NCBI GenBank assembly: GCA_964650285.1
Contig: CAZYSP010000005.1
Location: forward strand, 1 to 64,000
Direction of reading: 5' to 3'
Origin: JACPJP01 sp964650285
GTDB lineage: Archaea > Nanobdellota > Nanobdellia > Woesearchaeales > GW2011-AR4
DNA length: 64,000 nucleotides
In this document: positions 8,759-16,938 of the stretch, piece by piece
How the letters are laid out: each line of letters opens with the position of its first letter
Position numbering within the stretch: the stretch's first letter is position 1
Made by a program: the position numbers and the translations under genes
Notes under the pieces: model-generated
What the model saw: the letters and a program-made list of their open reading frames with translations, nothing else
Told to the model about the DNA's origin: nothing
Databases searched by the model: none

Positions 8759-10093
8759 ATGAATGTAGTACTAATAGTAGTTGATTCTTTGCGTTCTGAT
8801 CACTTGGGTATAAATGGATATGATAGAGATACCAGTCCTAACATAGATAAACTTGCAAAAGAAGGTGTTTTTTTTACAAACGCTATATGCACTATTCCAA
8901 GGACAAGTCCTTCTGTATCATCTATATTAACAGGACTTTACCCACATTCTCATGGCTTAAGATTTCTTTTTACGTATAAATTAAATCCTAATGTAGCAAC
9001 ATTACAGGAGATTCTACAGACTCACGGATACAAGACTATAGGGAATGATATAGAAATGAATGATACTGGCATTGAAAGGGGTTTTGATGCTTTTAATCTA
9101 TTGCGATGGAGAATAATAAACAAAATAAAAAGAACTATCAAAAAAACTGTTAATTGGAACTATAAAGTAGACCCTGCAAAAACATTAACTGATTTCGCAA
9201 TAAAATCTATTAAAAAATTGAGAAATGAAAAGTTCTTCTTGTACTTGCATTATATTGGACTGCATTGGCCATATAATCCTCCGAAACCATATGATGAAAT
9301 GTTTGAGTCTGATTACAAAGGAAAGCATACTTTTAATGAAGTTAATGGCAAGATTAGTAGAGGAGACCTAATCTTTAATAATAATCTTCCAAAAGAAGAA
9401 ATTAAACATGCAATAGCGCATCACGACGGCTCAATAAGGCATGTAGACTTTCAGATAGGCAGGTTGCTAAAGCATCTTGAGAACCTTAATTTAATGGATG
9501 ATACTCTTGTGATCCTGACTGCAGACCATGGTGAATGTTTTGGTGAGCATAATCTTTATTTCCAGCATGGAGAATACTTATATGATGAAGGACTAAAGGT
9601 ACCATTGGTAATAAAACATCCTAAATTACTTAAAAAGAAGATAGAAAAGCAAGTTCAATTAACTGATATAATGCCTACCGTTCTAGAAATTTTAAATATA
9701 CCTTCAATAGATAAAATTGATGGGATAAGCCTAATGCCAATGATAGAAGAAGATAAGGTGGTGCGGGAATATACCTTTGCAGAAAGTGGAAAAAATTTTT
9801 TCAAGCAGAACAAAAGAGTATATTTTGAAGGAATAAAGGGCAAATGGCGCATGATAAGGACAGATGAATGGAAACTAATCTACATACCCCATCCAGATAA
9901 AGATATTTATGAGCTTTATAACTTAAAAAATGATTTTGGAGAAACCAAGAATCTTATAGATAAAGAAATAAAAATTGCTGATAAGCTGAAAAAAGAATTA
10001 TTTAAATGGATGGAGGGATCACAAGAAGATGAAGGAATGGATTTAACTGAAAAGTCAAAAAAATTATTAAGGAAATTAGGGTATATGGAATAA
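8759..10093 (+). CDS. Sulfatase-fold (alkaline phosphatase superfamily) hydrolase/transferase, Thr nucleophile
   Basis: A 444-residue member of the sulfatase / alkaline phosphatase superfamily. The metal-binding start VVDSLRSDHLG, the TADHGECFGEH segment and a C-terminal WKLIYIPHPDKDIYELYNL are all typical. At the position of the formylglycine Cys/Ser of true sulfatases (CxPSRxxxLTG) this protein has Thr49 in TSPSVSSILTG, and the usual arginine is Val53. Thr is the nucleophile in phosphotransferases of this superfamily, so a phosphodiesterase, phosphatase or phospho-group transferase acting on glycans is more likely than a sulfatase. No signal peptide is visible, so cytoplasmic action is implied. 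A second, more divergent member follows at 10395. Confidence 0.82.
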   Translation: MNVVLIVVDSLRSDHLGINGYDRDTSPNIDKLAKEGVFFTNAICTIPRTSPSVSSILTGLYPHSHGLRFLFTYKLNPNVATLQEILQTHGYKTIGNDIEMNDTGIERGFDAFNLLRWRIINKIKRTIKKTVNWNYKVDPAKTLTDFAIKSIKKLRNEKFFLYLHYIGLHWPYNPPKPYDEMFESDYKGKHTFNEVNGKISRGDLIFNNNLPKEEIKHAIAHHDGSIRHVDFQIGRLLKHLENLNLMDDTLVILTADHGECFGEHNLYFQHGEYLYDEGLKVPLVIKHPKLLKKKIEKQVQLTDIMPTVLEILNIPSIDKIDGISLMPMIEEDKVVREYTFAESGKNFFKQNKRVYFEGIKGKWRMIRTDEWKLIYIPHPDKDIYELYNLKNDFGETKNLIDKEIKIADKLKKELFKWMEGSQEDEGMDLTEKSKKLLRKLGYME

Positions 10094-10135
10094 GCTAATA
10101 GTCAATTTTTGATATTTTATAATCAGGTTCTATAT

Positions 10136-10316
10136 GTACATAAGACTCTGTCCTAAATCTCGCTTCCGCTTCGGATTGCCATCGGTTCACATCTTGATAT
10201 TATCAGTAGAAGGCGACATTCCCCGTAAGGGACATCCCCTTGTCGCGTGTTTTCCTTACCAAAGGGATGCTCACAAATTGATGGCAACCTACATTTAGGA
10301 CAGAGCCCGTACATAA
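10136..10316. mobile_element. MITE (165 bp) with 8-bp target duplication
   Basis: An element at 10144-10308 is flanked on both sides by the identical octamer GTACATAA (10136-10143 and 10309-10316). Its ends are inverted repeats sharing CTCTGTCCTAAAT (left 10146-10158, right complement 10293-10305), with GA and GGG respectively outside this core. A subterminal inverted pair (GGATTGCCATC / GGTTGCCATC) and a central hairpin (GCGACA...TGTCGC, 10213-10245) follow. It is clearly more GC-rich than its surroundings and encodes nothing. Size, ends and target duplication make it a non-autonomous transposon. The 8-bp duplication and GGG-type end resemble IS1595-like elements, which is a guess. It fills most of the 301-base gap between the two phosphatase-fold genes. 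Confidence 0.8.
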
Positions 10317-10369
10317 CAAAATTTTATAAATAAGCATAAATTGCCGCAGGGTATTGGATAATCAACAAC

Positions 10370-10377
10370 TTTATACC
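10370..10377 (+). promoter_or_regulatory. TATA-like box for gene at 10395
   Basis: TTTATACC is centred about 22 bases before ATG 10395, downstream of the MITE. A weak match, but it follows the pattern seen at other operon starts in the window. Confidence 0.35.
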
Positions 10378-10394
10378 AATAGACTATTGATACG

Positions 10395-11531
10395 ATGTTT
10401 AATCCATTTAAAAAGAAAAAACCCAATGTAATCATGATAATGGTAGATGCCGTTAGATATGATGTTGTTGATAAAGTTCCTTATTACAATGAATTAAAGA
10501 AAGAAGCTATATTTTTTCCAAACCTTATTGCTTATGCCCCATACACTATTGGCTCATTACATGCACTTTTTTCCGGAATGGATGGAAATTCTAATGGTAT
10601 TAATGGATATTATAAGAGTGCTGGTTTTGATAAGAGTAATTGTTACACCCTTGCACAATATTTGAAAGATGCAGGCTATTATACAGAAGCAGACGTGATT
10701 TCAGAAGCAATTATGCCAAACCAGGGATTTGATAAAGTAAGGGTTTATGACGGGTATAAAGAGAATCTAGTGAAGAGGCATTCAGAAATATTAAATCAAA
10801 TAAAAACAAAATCTCCTTTTTTTCTTTTTCTGGATTATGACATTATACACATAAATCTAATGAAGAATGTCATAAAGAAATATTCTGATTTTGACAAAGA
10901 GCATTTTCAAAATAAGGAAAATAATTTCAGAAATTACCTAGGTTGGGTTGAAAAGAGCGGAGATTACCTGAAAACAACAATAGAAAAGATAAAAGAATTG
11001 GGTTTGTATGATAACTCAATTATAATTGTTTTTACTGACCATGGCACTAGCGTAGGAGATAGAGTCGGAGAAAAAGCGTATGGCGTATATCTTTATGAAT
11101 ATACATTAAGATGTTTTTTATATTTAATTGGAAAAGGTTTTCCTAAAGGGGTAGAAATAACTGACCTTGCGAGAAGCATTGACATTCTACCTACAATGTT
11201 GGATATACTTAAACTAAAGGAAAAAGATGACTATAAGAAGATACATGGAAAATCATTTTTGTCTTTTGTCAATGGAAGTACAGATAAAAGAATTGCATAT
11301 TCAGAAACAGGAGGCTTAGGAGGCCCTACACCATCTCCAGAGATACACAATGTACAGGCTGTAAGAACAAATAGATGGAAATTAATTTATAATAAAACAA
11401 ATAAGAAAAAAGAATTGTATGATCTGGAAATAGACAAAGAAGAGAAAAATAATCTTATTGGAAAAAATTCTGATGTGGAAGATACTTTATGGGGGGAAAT
11501 GACGAAACGTCAAGAAACTCAAAAAGCATAA
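10395..11531 (+). CDS. Sulfatase-fold (alkaline phosphatase superfamily) protein, Thr nucleophile
   Basis: A 378-residue alkaline-phosphatase-superfamily protein, shorter and more divergent than the neighbour at 8759. Metal-binding motifs are visible as MIMVDAVRYD at the start and TDHGTSVGDR near residue 215; DILPTMLDIL and the WKLIYNKTNKKKELYDLE tail are also family features. The nucleophile position is Thr51 in TIGSLHALFSG, aligned with CxPSRxxxLTG, so formylglycine chemistry is not expected. There is no signal peptide. The two genes share direction but are split by the MITE. A role in adding or removing a phospho-group on the glycan is plausible; the substrate is unknown. Confidence 0.75.
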   Translation: MFNPFKKKKPNVIMIMVDAVRYDVVDKVPYYNELKKEAIFFPNLIAYAPYTIGSLHALFSGMDGNSNGINGYYKSAGFDKSNCYTLAQYLKDAGYYTEADVISEAIMPNQGFDKVRVYDGYKENLVKRHSEILNQIKTKSPFFLFLDYDIIHINLMKNVIKKYSDFDKEHFQNKENNFRNYLGWVEKSGDYLKTTIEKIKELGLYDNSIIIVFTDHGTSVGDRVGEKAYGVYLYEYTLRCFLYLIGKGFPKGVEITDLARSIDILPTMLDILKLKEKDDYKKIHGKSFLSFVNGSTDKRIAYSETGGLGGPTPSPEIHNVQAVRTNRWKLIYNKTNKKKELYDLEIDKEEKNNLIGKNSDVEDTLWGEMTKRQETQKA

Positions 11532-11542
11532 TTTTTTTTTTT
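11532..11542 (+). terminator. Poly-T terminator
   Basis: An 11-T run directly after the stop at 11531, on the sense strand of the upstream gene, in the 25-base gap between convergent genes. Archaeal RNA polymerase terminates at such U-tracts. Confidence 0.45.
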
Positions 11543-11556
11543 GCAATATGAACCAA

Positions 11557-13044
11557 CTATTTAACAATTCTCCTATACAAATCTTCTAATTCGGCAATGT
11601 TTATCGCTTTCAATAAAAACAGTAAAATAATATAAACTATTCCGGATATCATTAAAACAATAGCAGTCTCTAACCATACATTAAACACTAAAAGTCCTTT
11701 TAGCAGCCATATTATAAATGTGAAAATTAGCCCTGCTATGAAGCTTTTTGCCCAGATTTTTATTGGAAATGAAATTCTAATAAACTTTCTTATGTTTATT
11801 AAGCCAATTACCATTATTATAAGATAGCTCAAAGAGGTTGTTATTGCGGCTCCAATTATACCTAGCATTGGAATTAATATCAAGTTTGCAATAAAGTTAA
11901 ATATTGCTGCACTATAAATCATCTTGCTGGTAATCTGAGGTTTGCCTATACCTGGGAAGAAATTGGAACTTGTCCCCCCTATTGTTGCAAATATCATCCC
12001 TATGCTTAAAATTTTCATTGCATTAGCAGCAGGTATATAACTTGCTCCGAAGAAAACATTTATAACCAAATCTGAAAAAGAAAACATCATAAAAGCCAAG
12101 GGGATCATAATCATAAGGGAATATTTGTATAATGATTCCATGCCTTCCGCCAATATTTTTTTCTTTTTTTTTGACCATAATTCTGAGGTAAATGGGAGTA
12201 ATACTTCTGAAATGGCTCTTGGGAAATAGAGCAATATCCTTGTTGTGGGCAGTGCTACACTATACAAAGCAACACTTGTCAACCCGGAAAAATATGTCAG
12301 CATCATTATATCTGTATACCCCAAAACTACTCCTCCAACACCCGTGGCCAGTATGAATATACTGTAATGGGATATCTTCTTCAACAATGTTTTATTTATC
12401 ATGAATTTTGATACAAAGAACTCTGGAAAAACCTTCTTTACAAATATCCAACCAAAAATTACTAGTAAAAGAGAGGGTACAATAATATATGCTGCTATTG
12501 GGCTTAACAACCTATAATTTAATCTGAATCCTACTAAAATAATAATTGTTATCAATGTCATTCTTGCTAGATCAACTCCTGAGAAATAGGTCATTTTTTT
12601 GAAACCCTGGAAAGCAAATTTTAGCACAAATACAAAACTATCTATAAAGAATGCTATTGCCATTAGTCTAAGAACAATGCTTGCTTGATTATTATGGAAG
12701 TAGTTGGATGCAAGAAAATCGGAAATCAAATATAGTACTATTATTATAATGGAATTTGTAATGAGTTGTATAACAGTAACGTATACTATTGAGCTTTTTA
12801 TAGAATCCTTTTCCTTTTTATGCAGGAACTCAGGAATAAACTTTGCCAGGGCTTTGTCAAATCCTAAGCTTTTGAAAATCCCAAACATACCTAAAAATAC
12901 AAAGACAGCATAAAACAAACCAAATTCTTCTATAGAAAGATTTTTTGCAAGAATGACTCTTACAAGGTATCCCAAAAATGCGGCTAATAGGGAGATGCTC
13001 AATATGGTAAATGCCCCTCTAAATGCTACCTTTGTATAGCTCAT
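11557..13044 (-). CDS. Wzx-type oligosaccharide flippase
   Basis: A 495-residue integral membrane protein with about 14 hydrophobic segments spread evenly along its length. It belongs to the polysaccharide-exporter branch of the MVF/MATE superfamily (RfbX/Wzx, archaeal AglR-type). The N-terminal pattern, a conserved helix with VRVILAKNLSIEEFGLF, is characteristic: this VxxxLAxxLSxxxFGLY motif marks Wzx proteins. It would move the lipid-linked oligosaccharide made by this island across the membrane. A likely TATA-like sequence (ATAAATA near 13066-13073) lies about 24 bases before its start on the minus strand. It is the only flippase in the window. Confidence 0.88.
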   Translation of the reverse strand: MSYTKVAFRGAFTILSISLLAAFLGYLVRVILAKNLSIEEFGLFYAVFVFLGMFGIFKSLGFDKALAKFIPEFLHKKEKDSIKSSIVYVTVIQLITNSIIIIVLYLISDFLASNYFHNNQASIVLRLMAIAFFIDSFVFVLKFAFQGFKKMTYFSGVDLARMTLITIIILVGFRLNYRLLSPIAAYIIVPSLLLVIFGWIFVKKVFPEFFVSKFMINKTLLKKISHYSIFILATGVGGVVLGYTDIMMLTYFSGLTSVALYSVALPTTRILLYFPRAISEVLLPFTSELWSKKKKKILAEGMESLYKYSLMIMIPLAFMMFSFSDLVINVFFGASYIPAANAMKILSIGMIFATIGGTSSNFFPGIGKPQITSKMIYSAAIFNFIANLILIPMLGIIGAAITTSLSYLIIMVIGLINIRKFIRISFPIKIWAKSFIAGLIFTFIIWLLKGLLVFNVWLETAIVLMISGIVYIILLFLLKAINIAELEDLYRRIVK

Positions 13045-13138
13045 AATTTAAAGGCGTTATAGAATATTTATTAACGTTTTGTTTTTCTCTATAAATTTTT
13101 TTCATTGAAATATAACCTTTTCTAATTCTAATGCTATA

Positions 13139-14245
13139 TTAATTCTTCCTCATTTCTTCAAAAATAAAATTTAAAATATCGTCGGTTATAAAATGGGTTG
13201 AAATCCCATCTCCCCTTATTTTATTAGCATTTAAGTAAACCCTATATTCACCAAGACCTAATGTATTTACAGTCTTGTTAACATAACTCTCATAGGTTTT
13301 ATAGCCTATGCCTTTTTTACAACAGGCATCATATTGGTTGAGTATTTGTATATGTTTACGATTTTCTCCATAAGAAGCTAAAACATATATCTCAAGATAA
13401 TTTGCTATTTGATATAATTCTGGTAAACTCTCTTCATAATGCTCCAATCCATTATTAGGAGACAATGTTTGCAAATAAATAGGTGAACTTCCAGATATAG
13501 AGTAACTTTCTTTAATCCTTATATCTATAGCTGGGTAAATTGTTGTAGTCCAACCACCACCAGAGTGCCCAATCATATACATTTCATTATAATTATTTTC
13601 TAAATAATTTAATACAACTGCAATAGGCTCAACAAAAAACTTTATCGATGAAAAATTGTCTGAATCCAAAAATCTTAATGCATCGTGATTTATTAACTTT
13701 ATATTCCCAAGATTCCCTAAATTTACTATTGGCTGATTGTTAAATCCGCCAAATTCTTCTGTTAATAATGGCATAGAAAAAGTAATAACATCATAACCTT
13801 GCTCTAAAAATGGCTCAATAATAAAATCCCCTCTATGACCTTGATGGTAAATAACTAATTTATTAGTTGGATTATCTGAATGATAATATTTAACAATAGA
13901 ATTTACATTATATTCCATATTAACAACAAACCCATCATCTTCAATTTTGTCTGGTAATCTTGTGGGAATGCCTTTGCCTTTCCATATAAACTCAATAAGT
14001 TCCTGTCTTTTGTTTTCTGCATCTTCTCTTGTGTTAATTGAGATTGGAGGCAAAGAAGAAATATCTGGTATTGTCTCATAGTCTTTATACCCATCAGTCA
14101 ATTCATATTTTAAGTTTTTTATAAAGTAATATGGGATTATTTTTGTCGCACCAGAATAAAATCCATAAGTAAAACTGGCAAAAATTAAAGTTATAACCAT
14201 GATTATTACGTAAATTGATGATTTCATTCTCTTAGGCAAGGACAC
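13139..14245 (-). CDS. Membrane-anchored alpha/beta hydrolase-like protein
   Basis: A 368-residue protein with an N-terminal hydrophobic stretch (about residues 9-28) that looks like a signal anchor, followed by a soluble domain. The motif GHSGGGW is a nucleophile elbow (Ser in GxSxG), preceded by LVIYHQGHRGD, which fits the oxyanion-hole strand of an alpha/beta hydrolase. A C-terminal STHFI histidine and an upstream NQYDACC aspartate could complete the triad. The enzyme would face outside the membrane and might de-esterify a surface glycan or lipid. No closer family name is justified. The start could also be the in-frame ATG six codons later. Confidence 0.65.
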   Translation of the reverse strand: MSLPKRMKSSIYVIIMVITLIFASFTYGFYSGATKIIPYYFIKNLKYELTDGYKDYETIPDISSLPPISINTREDAENKRQELIEFIWKGKGIPTRLPDKIEDDGFVVNMEYNVNSIVKYYHSDNPTNKLVIYHQGHRGDFIIEPFLEQGYDVITFSMPLLTEEFGGFNNQPIVNLGNLGNIKLINHDALRFLDSDNFSSIKFFVEPIAVVLNYLENNYNEMYMIGHSGGGWTTTIYPAIDIRIKESYSISGSSPIYLQTLSPNNGLEHYEESLPELYQIANYLEIYVLASYGENRKHIQILNQYDACCKKGIGYKTYESYVNKTVNTLGLGEYRVYLNANKIRGDGISTHFITDDILNFIFEEMRKN

Positions 14246-14267
14246 CCTTATAGACTTTAGCCTGTAG

Positions 14268-14286
14268 GGGAATTGCCTTGATTCCC
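14268..14286. repeat. Short hairpin GGGAAT/ATTCCC
   Basis: GGGAAT, a seven-base loop, then ATTCCC. The first of three palindromes in the 237-base divergent gap between the hydrolase and gmd. Confidence 0.4.
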
Positions 14287-14317
14287 ATAACTTTTTTCTA
14301 ACATCTTAAAAACCTTT

Positions 14318-14366
14318 GGATTTTTGAGACACAAAAAATCTGCTAAACAGATTTTTTAAGTGTTTT
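14318..14366. repeat. Palindromic repeat copy 1 (intergenic)
   Basis: Contains a perfect 10-bp stem AAAAAATCTG / CAGATTTTTT (14333-14342 and 14348-14357) with loop CTAAA. The 40 bases from 14318 align without gaps to 60901-60940 with 30 matches, and both continue with GTGTTTT. That second copy lies inside a glycosyltransferase gene. The sharing of sequence beyond the stem suggests a dispersed small palindromic element rather than two independent terminators. Confidence 0.6.
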
Positions 14367-14420
14367 AAATAAAAAATGAGTGCGCAGCGGAATTTGGCGC
14401 ACCCATTTTTTATCTTAAAA
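14363..14420. repeat. Long imperfect inverted repeat
   Basis: The arms 14363-14385 and 14397-14420 are inverted copies, with one mismatch and one extra base over about 23 positions, around the loop AGCGGAATTTG. The inner parts are AAAAAATG and GTGCGC. It sits between divergently transcribed genes, so a plain terminator is not the obvious explanation. It may be part of the same element as the adjacent repeat. Confidence 0.6.
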
Positions 14421-14450
14421 ATGACTTGAAAATACTGAAAAAAAGTTAAT

Positions 14451-14458
14451 TTTTTATA
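14451..14458 (+). promoter_or_regulatory. TATA box for gmd
   Basis: TTTTTATA is centred 28 bases before ATG 14483; leaderless start expected. Confidence 0.5.
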
Positions 14459-14482
14459 CACTTACATCATTCCTCCTATAAA

Positions 14483-15496
14483 ATGAAGAAAGCTTTAATA
14501 ACCGGGGCTACAGGACAGGACGGGTCTTATTTGGCAGAACTTTTATTGAAAAAAGGCTACAATGTATTAGGCTTTCAGAGACGATCAAGCACGTTTAATA
14601 CAGAAAGAATAGACCATATTTATGAAAGTGAGCACTTTGATACTGTTTATGCGGATATGACTGATGGAAGCAGTATAAACAGGATAATACGGAAATTCCA
14701 GCCTGATGAAATCTACAATCTTGGAGCACAAAGCCATGTAAAGGTTAGTTTTGATGTACCAGAATATACTGCGGATACAAATGCTTTAGGTACACTTAGG
14801 ATGCTGGAGTCAATACGAGAAAATAAAATGAATGTAAAGTTTTATCAGGGCTCTAGTTCTGAAATGTTTGGAAAGGTAAGGGAAATTCCGCAAAATGAAA
14901 AAACTGCATTTTATCCAAGAAGTCCTTATGCGTGTGCAAAAGTTTTCGCTTACTGGATAACAGTAAACTATAGAGAAGCGCATAATATTTTTGCCTGCAA
15001 TGGAATACTTTTTAATCATGAGTCACCAAGAAGGGGAAATACATTTGTTACAAAAAAGATTGTAAGGGGGCTAGTTGCCATTAAGAAAGGAAAAGAGGAT
15101 AAATTAGTTCTTGGTAATCTTGAAGCGAAAAGGGACTGGGGTTATGCAAAAGAATATGTTGAGGTAATGTGGAAAATGTTGCAGCAAGATAAGCCAGATG
15201 ACTTTGTCATTGCAACTGGAGAATGTCATTCTGTTAGGGAGTTTCTTGAACAGTGTGCTACTTATTTGGGCATGCCAATAGAATGGAAAGGCGCAGGCAT
15301 AAACGAACAAGGAATCAATACTAAGACAGGAAAACCCATCATCAAAATTTCAGAAAGATATTTTAGGCCTACTGAAACTGATATATTAGTTGGAGATCCT
15401 ACAAAAGCAAAGAAATTGTTGGGGTGGAAATCAGAAGTAAAATTTGAAGAGTTAGTTAAGATAATGGTTGATGCTGAATTAGAAAATACAAAATGA
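14483..15496 (+). CDS. gmd: GDP-mannose 4,6-dehydratase
   Basis: Converts GDP-D-mannose to GDP-4-keto-6-deoxymannose. The 337-residue sequence shows the family's GATGQDGSYLAELLL N-terminus, GFQRRSS, NLGAQSHVKVSF, GSSSEMFGK with the catalytic Ser/Glu, YACAK as YxxxK, and NHESPRRGNTFVTKKI, which is nearly invariant in Gmd. It overlaps the following methyltransferase-glycosyltransferase gene by 4 bases (ATGA), so translation is likely coupled. With the aminotransferase and formyltransferase behind it, the product is probably channelled to a GDP-4-amino sugar. Confidence 0.95.
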   Translation: MKKALITGATGQDGSYLAELLLKKGYNVLGFQRRSSTFNTERIDHIYESEHFDTVYADMTDGSSINRIIRKFQPDEIYNLGAQSHVKVSFDVPEYTADTNALGTLRMLESIRENKMNVKFYQGSSSEMFGKVREIPQNEKTAFYPRSPYACAKVFAYWITVNYREAHNIFACNGILFNHESPRRGNTFVTKKIVRGLVAIKKGKEDKLVLGNLEAKRDWGYAKEYVEVMWKMLQQDKPDDFVIATGECHSVREFLEQCATYLGMPIEWKGAGINEQGINTKTGKPIIKISERYFRPTETDILVGDPTKAKKLLGWKSEVKFEELVKIMVDAELENTK

Positions 15497-16929
15497 TGGA
15501 AAATGTTCAGGAAAGACTAAAAAAACATTATAATTCTTTAGCAAAAAATAGGTGCAAGTATCATCGCAAGAATCGGTTTTACCATAAGGAAGTTTTGCGG
15601 CGCTACAAATTTTTAGTCCAAAAAAATAGTTCAATTCTTGAATTAGGGTGCGGAACAGGAGATTTGATAGGAAATCTTTTACCATCCTATGGGGTGGGGG
15701 TGGATATTAGTAATGAAATGATAAACATTGCTAAGAGAAAATATTCAAAAATAAATTTTGTGTGCCAGGATATAGGGGAATTTTTTATACAGAAAAAGTT
15801 TGATTATATTATAATTTCAGGAACTCTTAATTCTGTGAGGGATATTCAAGGGTTGTTGCAAAAAGTGTCAGGAATGGCTAAATATGACACAAGAATAATA
15901 ATAAATTGCTACAACCAGCTGTGGAATCCAATTATCCGTTTATCGGAAAAGCTAAGATTAAAGATGCCTGAAATAATCTTTAACTGGTTGTCTGTTGATG
16001 ACGTTGAAAATTTCTTTTATATTTCTGGCTACCAAGTCATTAAAACTGATTTTTTCCTGCTTTTTCCAAAATATGTCCCTTTAATAAGTTCTATATTCAA
16101 TAAACTTATTGGTAAACTGCCTATTATAAAATACCTCTCATTAGAGCAGATTGTAATTGCCAGATTAAACTGTGCTCCGGAAAATATACCTAAATTGACA
16201 ACCTCAGTGGTAATTACTTGCCGTGACGAAGAGGGAAATATTGAGGGATTAGTTAAAAGAATTCCGGAAATTGGAAAGCATACTGAAGTTATCTTTGTGG
16301 AAGGTCATTCTAAAGACAATACTGTTGGAAAAATAAATGAAATGATCAAGAATTATCCTAAAAAAGACATCAAACTCTTAAGGCAGAAAGGTACAGGGCA
16401 AGGAGACGCATTCCGTTTGGGTTTTGATCAGGCAAAAGGAGACTTTATATTTTGGGTTGAAGCAGACCTGACAATACCTCCTGAAGAAATATCTCTTTTC
16501 TGGGAAGCTTACATTCAAGGAAGAGGGGATTATATTAATGGGAGTCGTTTTGTCTACAAAATGGAGAAGAAAGCTATGCCCTTTTTTAATTACATAGGAA
16601 ACAGATTTTTTGGTAATCTATTCACAGCCATATTGGGGCAAAGATTTACAGATACTCTCTGCGGTTTTAAGGCAGTTTCTAAAAAAAATTATTTGAAAAT
16701 AAGAGAGCAGATTAACTATTTTGGTGATTTTGACCCTTTTGGTGATTTTGAGCTGATCTTTGGTGCTATAAAAAATAATCTTAAGGTAGTTGAAATACCG
16801 GTTCATTATAAACCAAGAAGATACGGGCAGTCAAAGGCTTATGGCCAGAGTATAAAAAGCTTTTTAAAACATGTCATCCTATTATTAAGAATGAGCTGGA
16901 CTGCATTTAGAAAATTTAAATTAAACTAA
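15493..16929 (+). CDS. SAM methyltransferase - GT2 glycosyltransferase fusion
   Basis: A 478-residue two-domain protein. Residues about 1-225 form a class I SAM-dependent methyltransferase (ILELGCGTGDLIG as motif I, then GVGVDISNEMI). From about residue 235 a GT2 (GT-A) domain follows: VVITCRDEEGNI, VEGHSKDNT, then FWVEADLTIPPEE in place of the usual acidic DxD, and CGFKAVSKK typical of Dol-P-Man/Dol-P-Glc synthase relatives. There is no frame problem between the parts, so it is a real fusion. It would add a sugar and methylate either sugar or lipid at the cytoplasmic face. It starts inside the gmd stop (ATGA) and is 9 bases ahead of the aminotransferase. Confidence 0.82.
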   Translation: MMENVQERLKKHYNSLAKNRCKYHRKNRFYHKEVLRRYKFLVQKNSSILELGCGTGDLIGNLLPSYGVGVDISNEMINIAKRKYSKINFVCQDIGEFFIQKKFDYIIISGTLNSVRDIQGLLQKVSGMAKYDTRIIINCYNQLWNPIIRLSEKLRLKMPEIIFNWLSVDDVENFFYISGYQVIKTDFFLLFPKYVPLISSIFNKLIGKLPIIKYLSLEQIVIARLNCAPENIPKLTTSVVITCRDEEGNIEGLVKRIPEIGKHTEVIFVEGHSKDNTVGKINEMIKNYPKKDIKLLRQKGTGQGDAFRLGFDQAKGDFIFWVEADLTIPPEEISLFWEAYIQGRGDYINGSRFVYKMEKKAMPFFNYIGNRFFGNLFTAILGQRFTDTLCGFKAVSKKNYLKIREQINYFGDFDPFGDFELIFGAIKNNLKVVEIPVHYKPRRYGQSKAYGQSIKSFLKHVILLLRMSWTAFRKFKLN

Positions 16930-16938
16930 ATTTAAAAA

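Noticed and set aside
10144..10308. A structured RNA or riboswitch between the phosphatase-fold genes
   Set aside because: The identical flanking octamers and inverted ends are explained better by a MITE insertion.
8759..11531. Arylsulfatases
   Set aside because: The formylglycine residue is replaced by Thr in both proteins, and no activating enzyme is encoded nearby.
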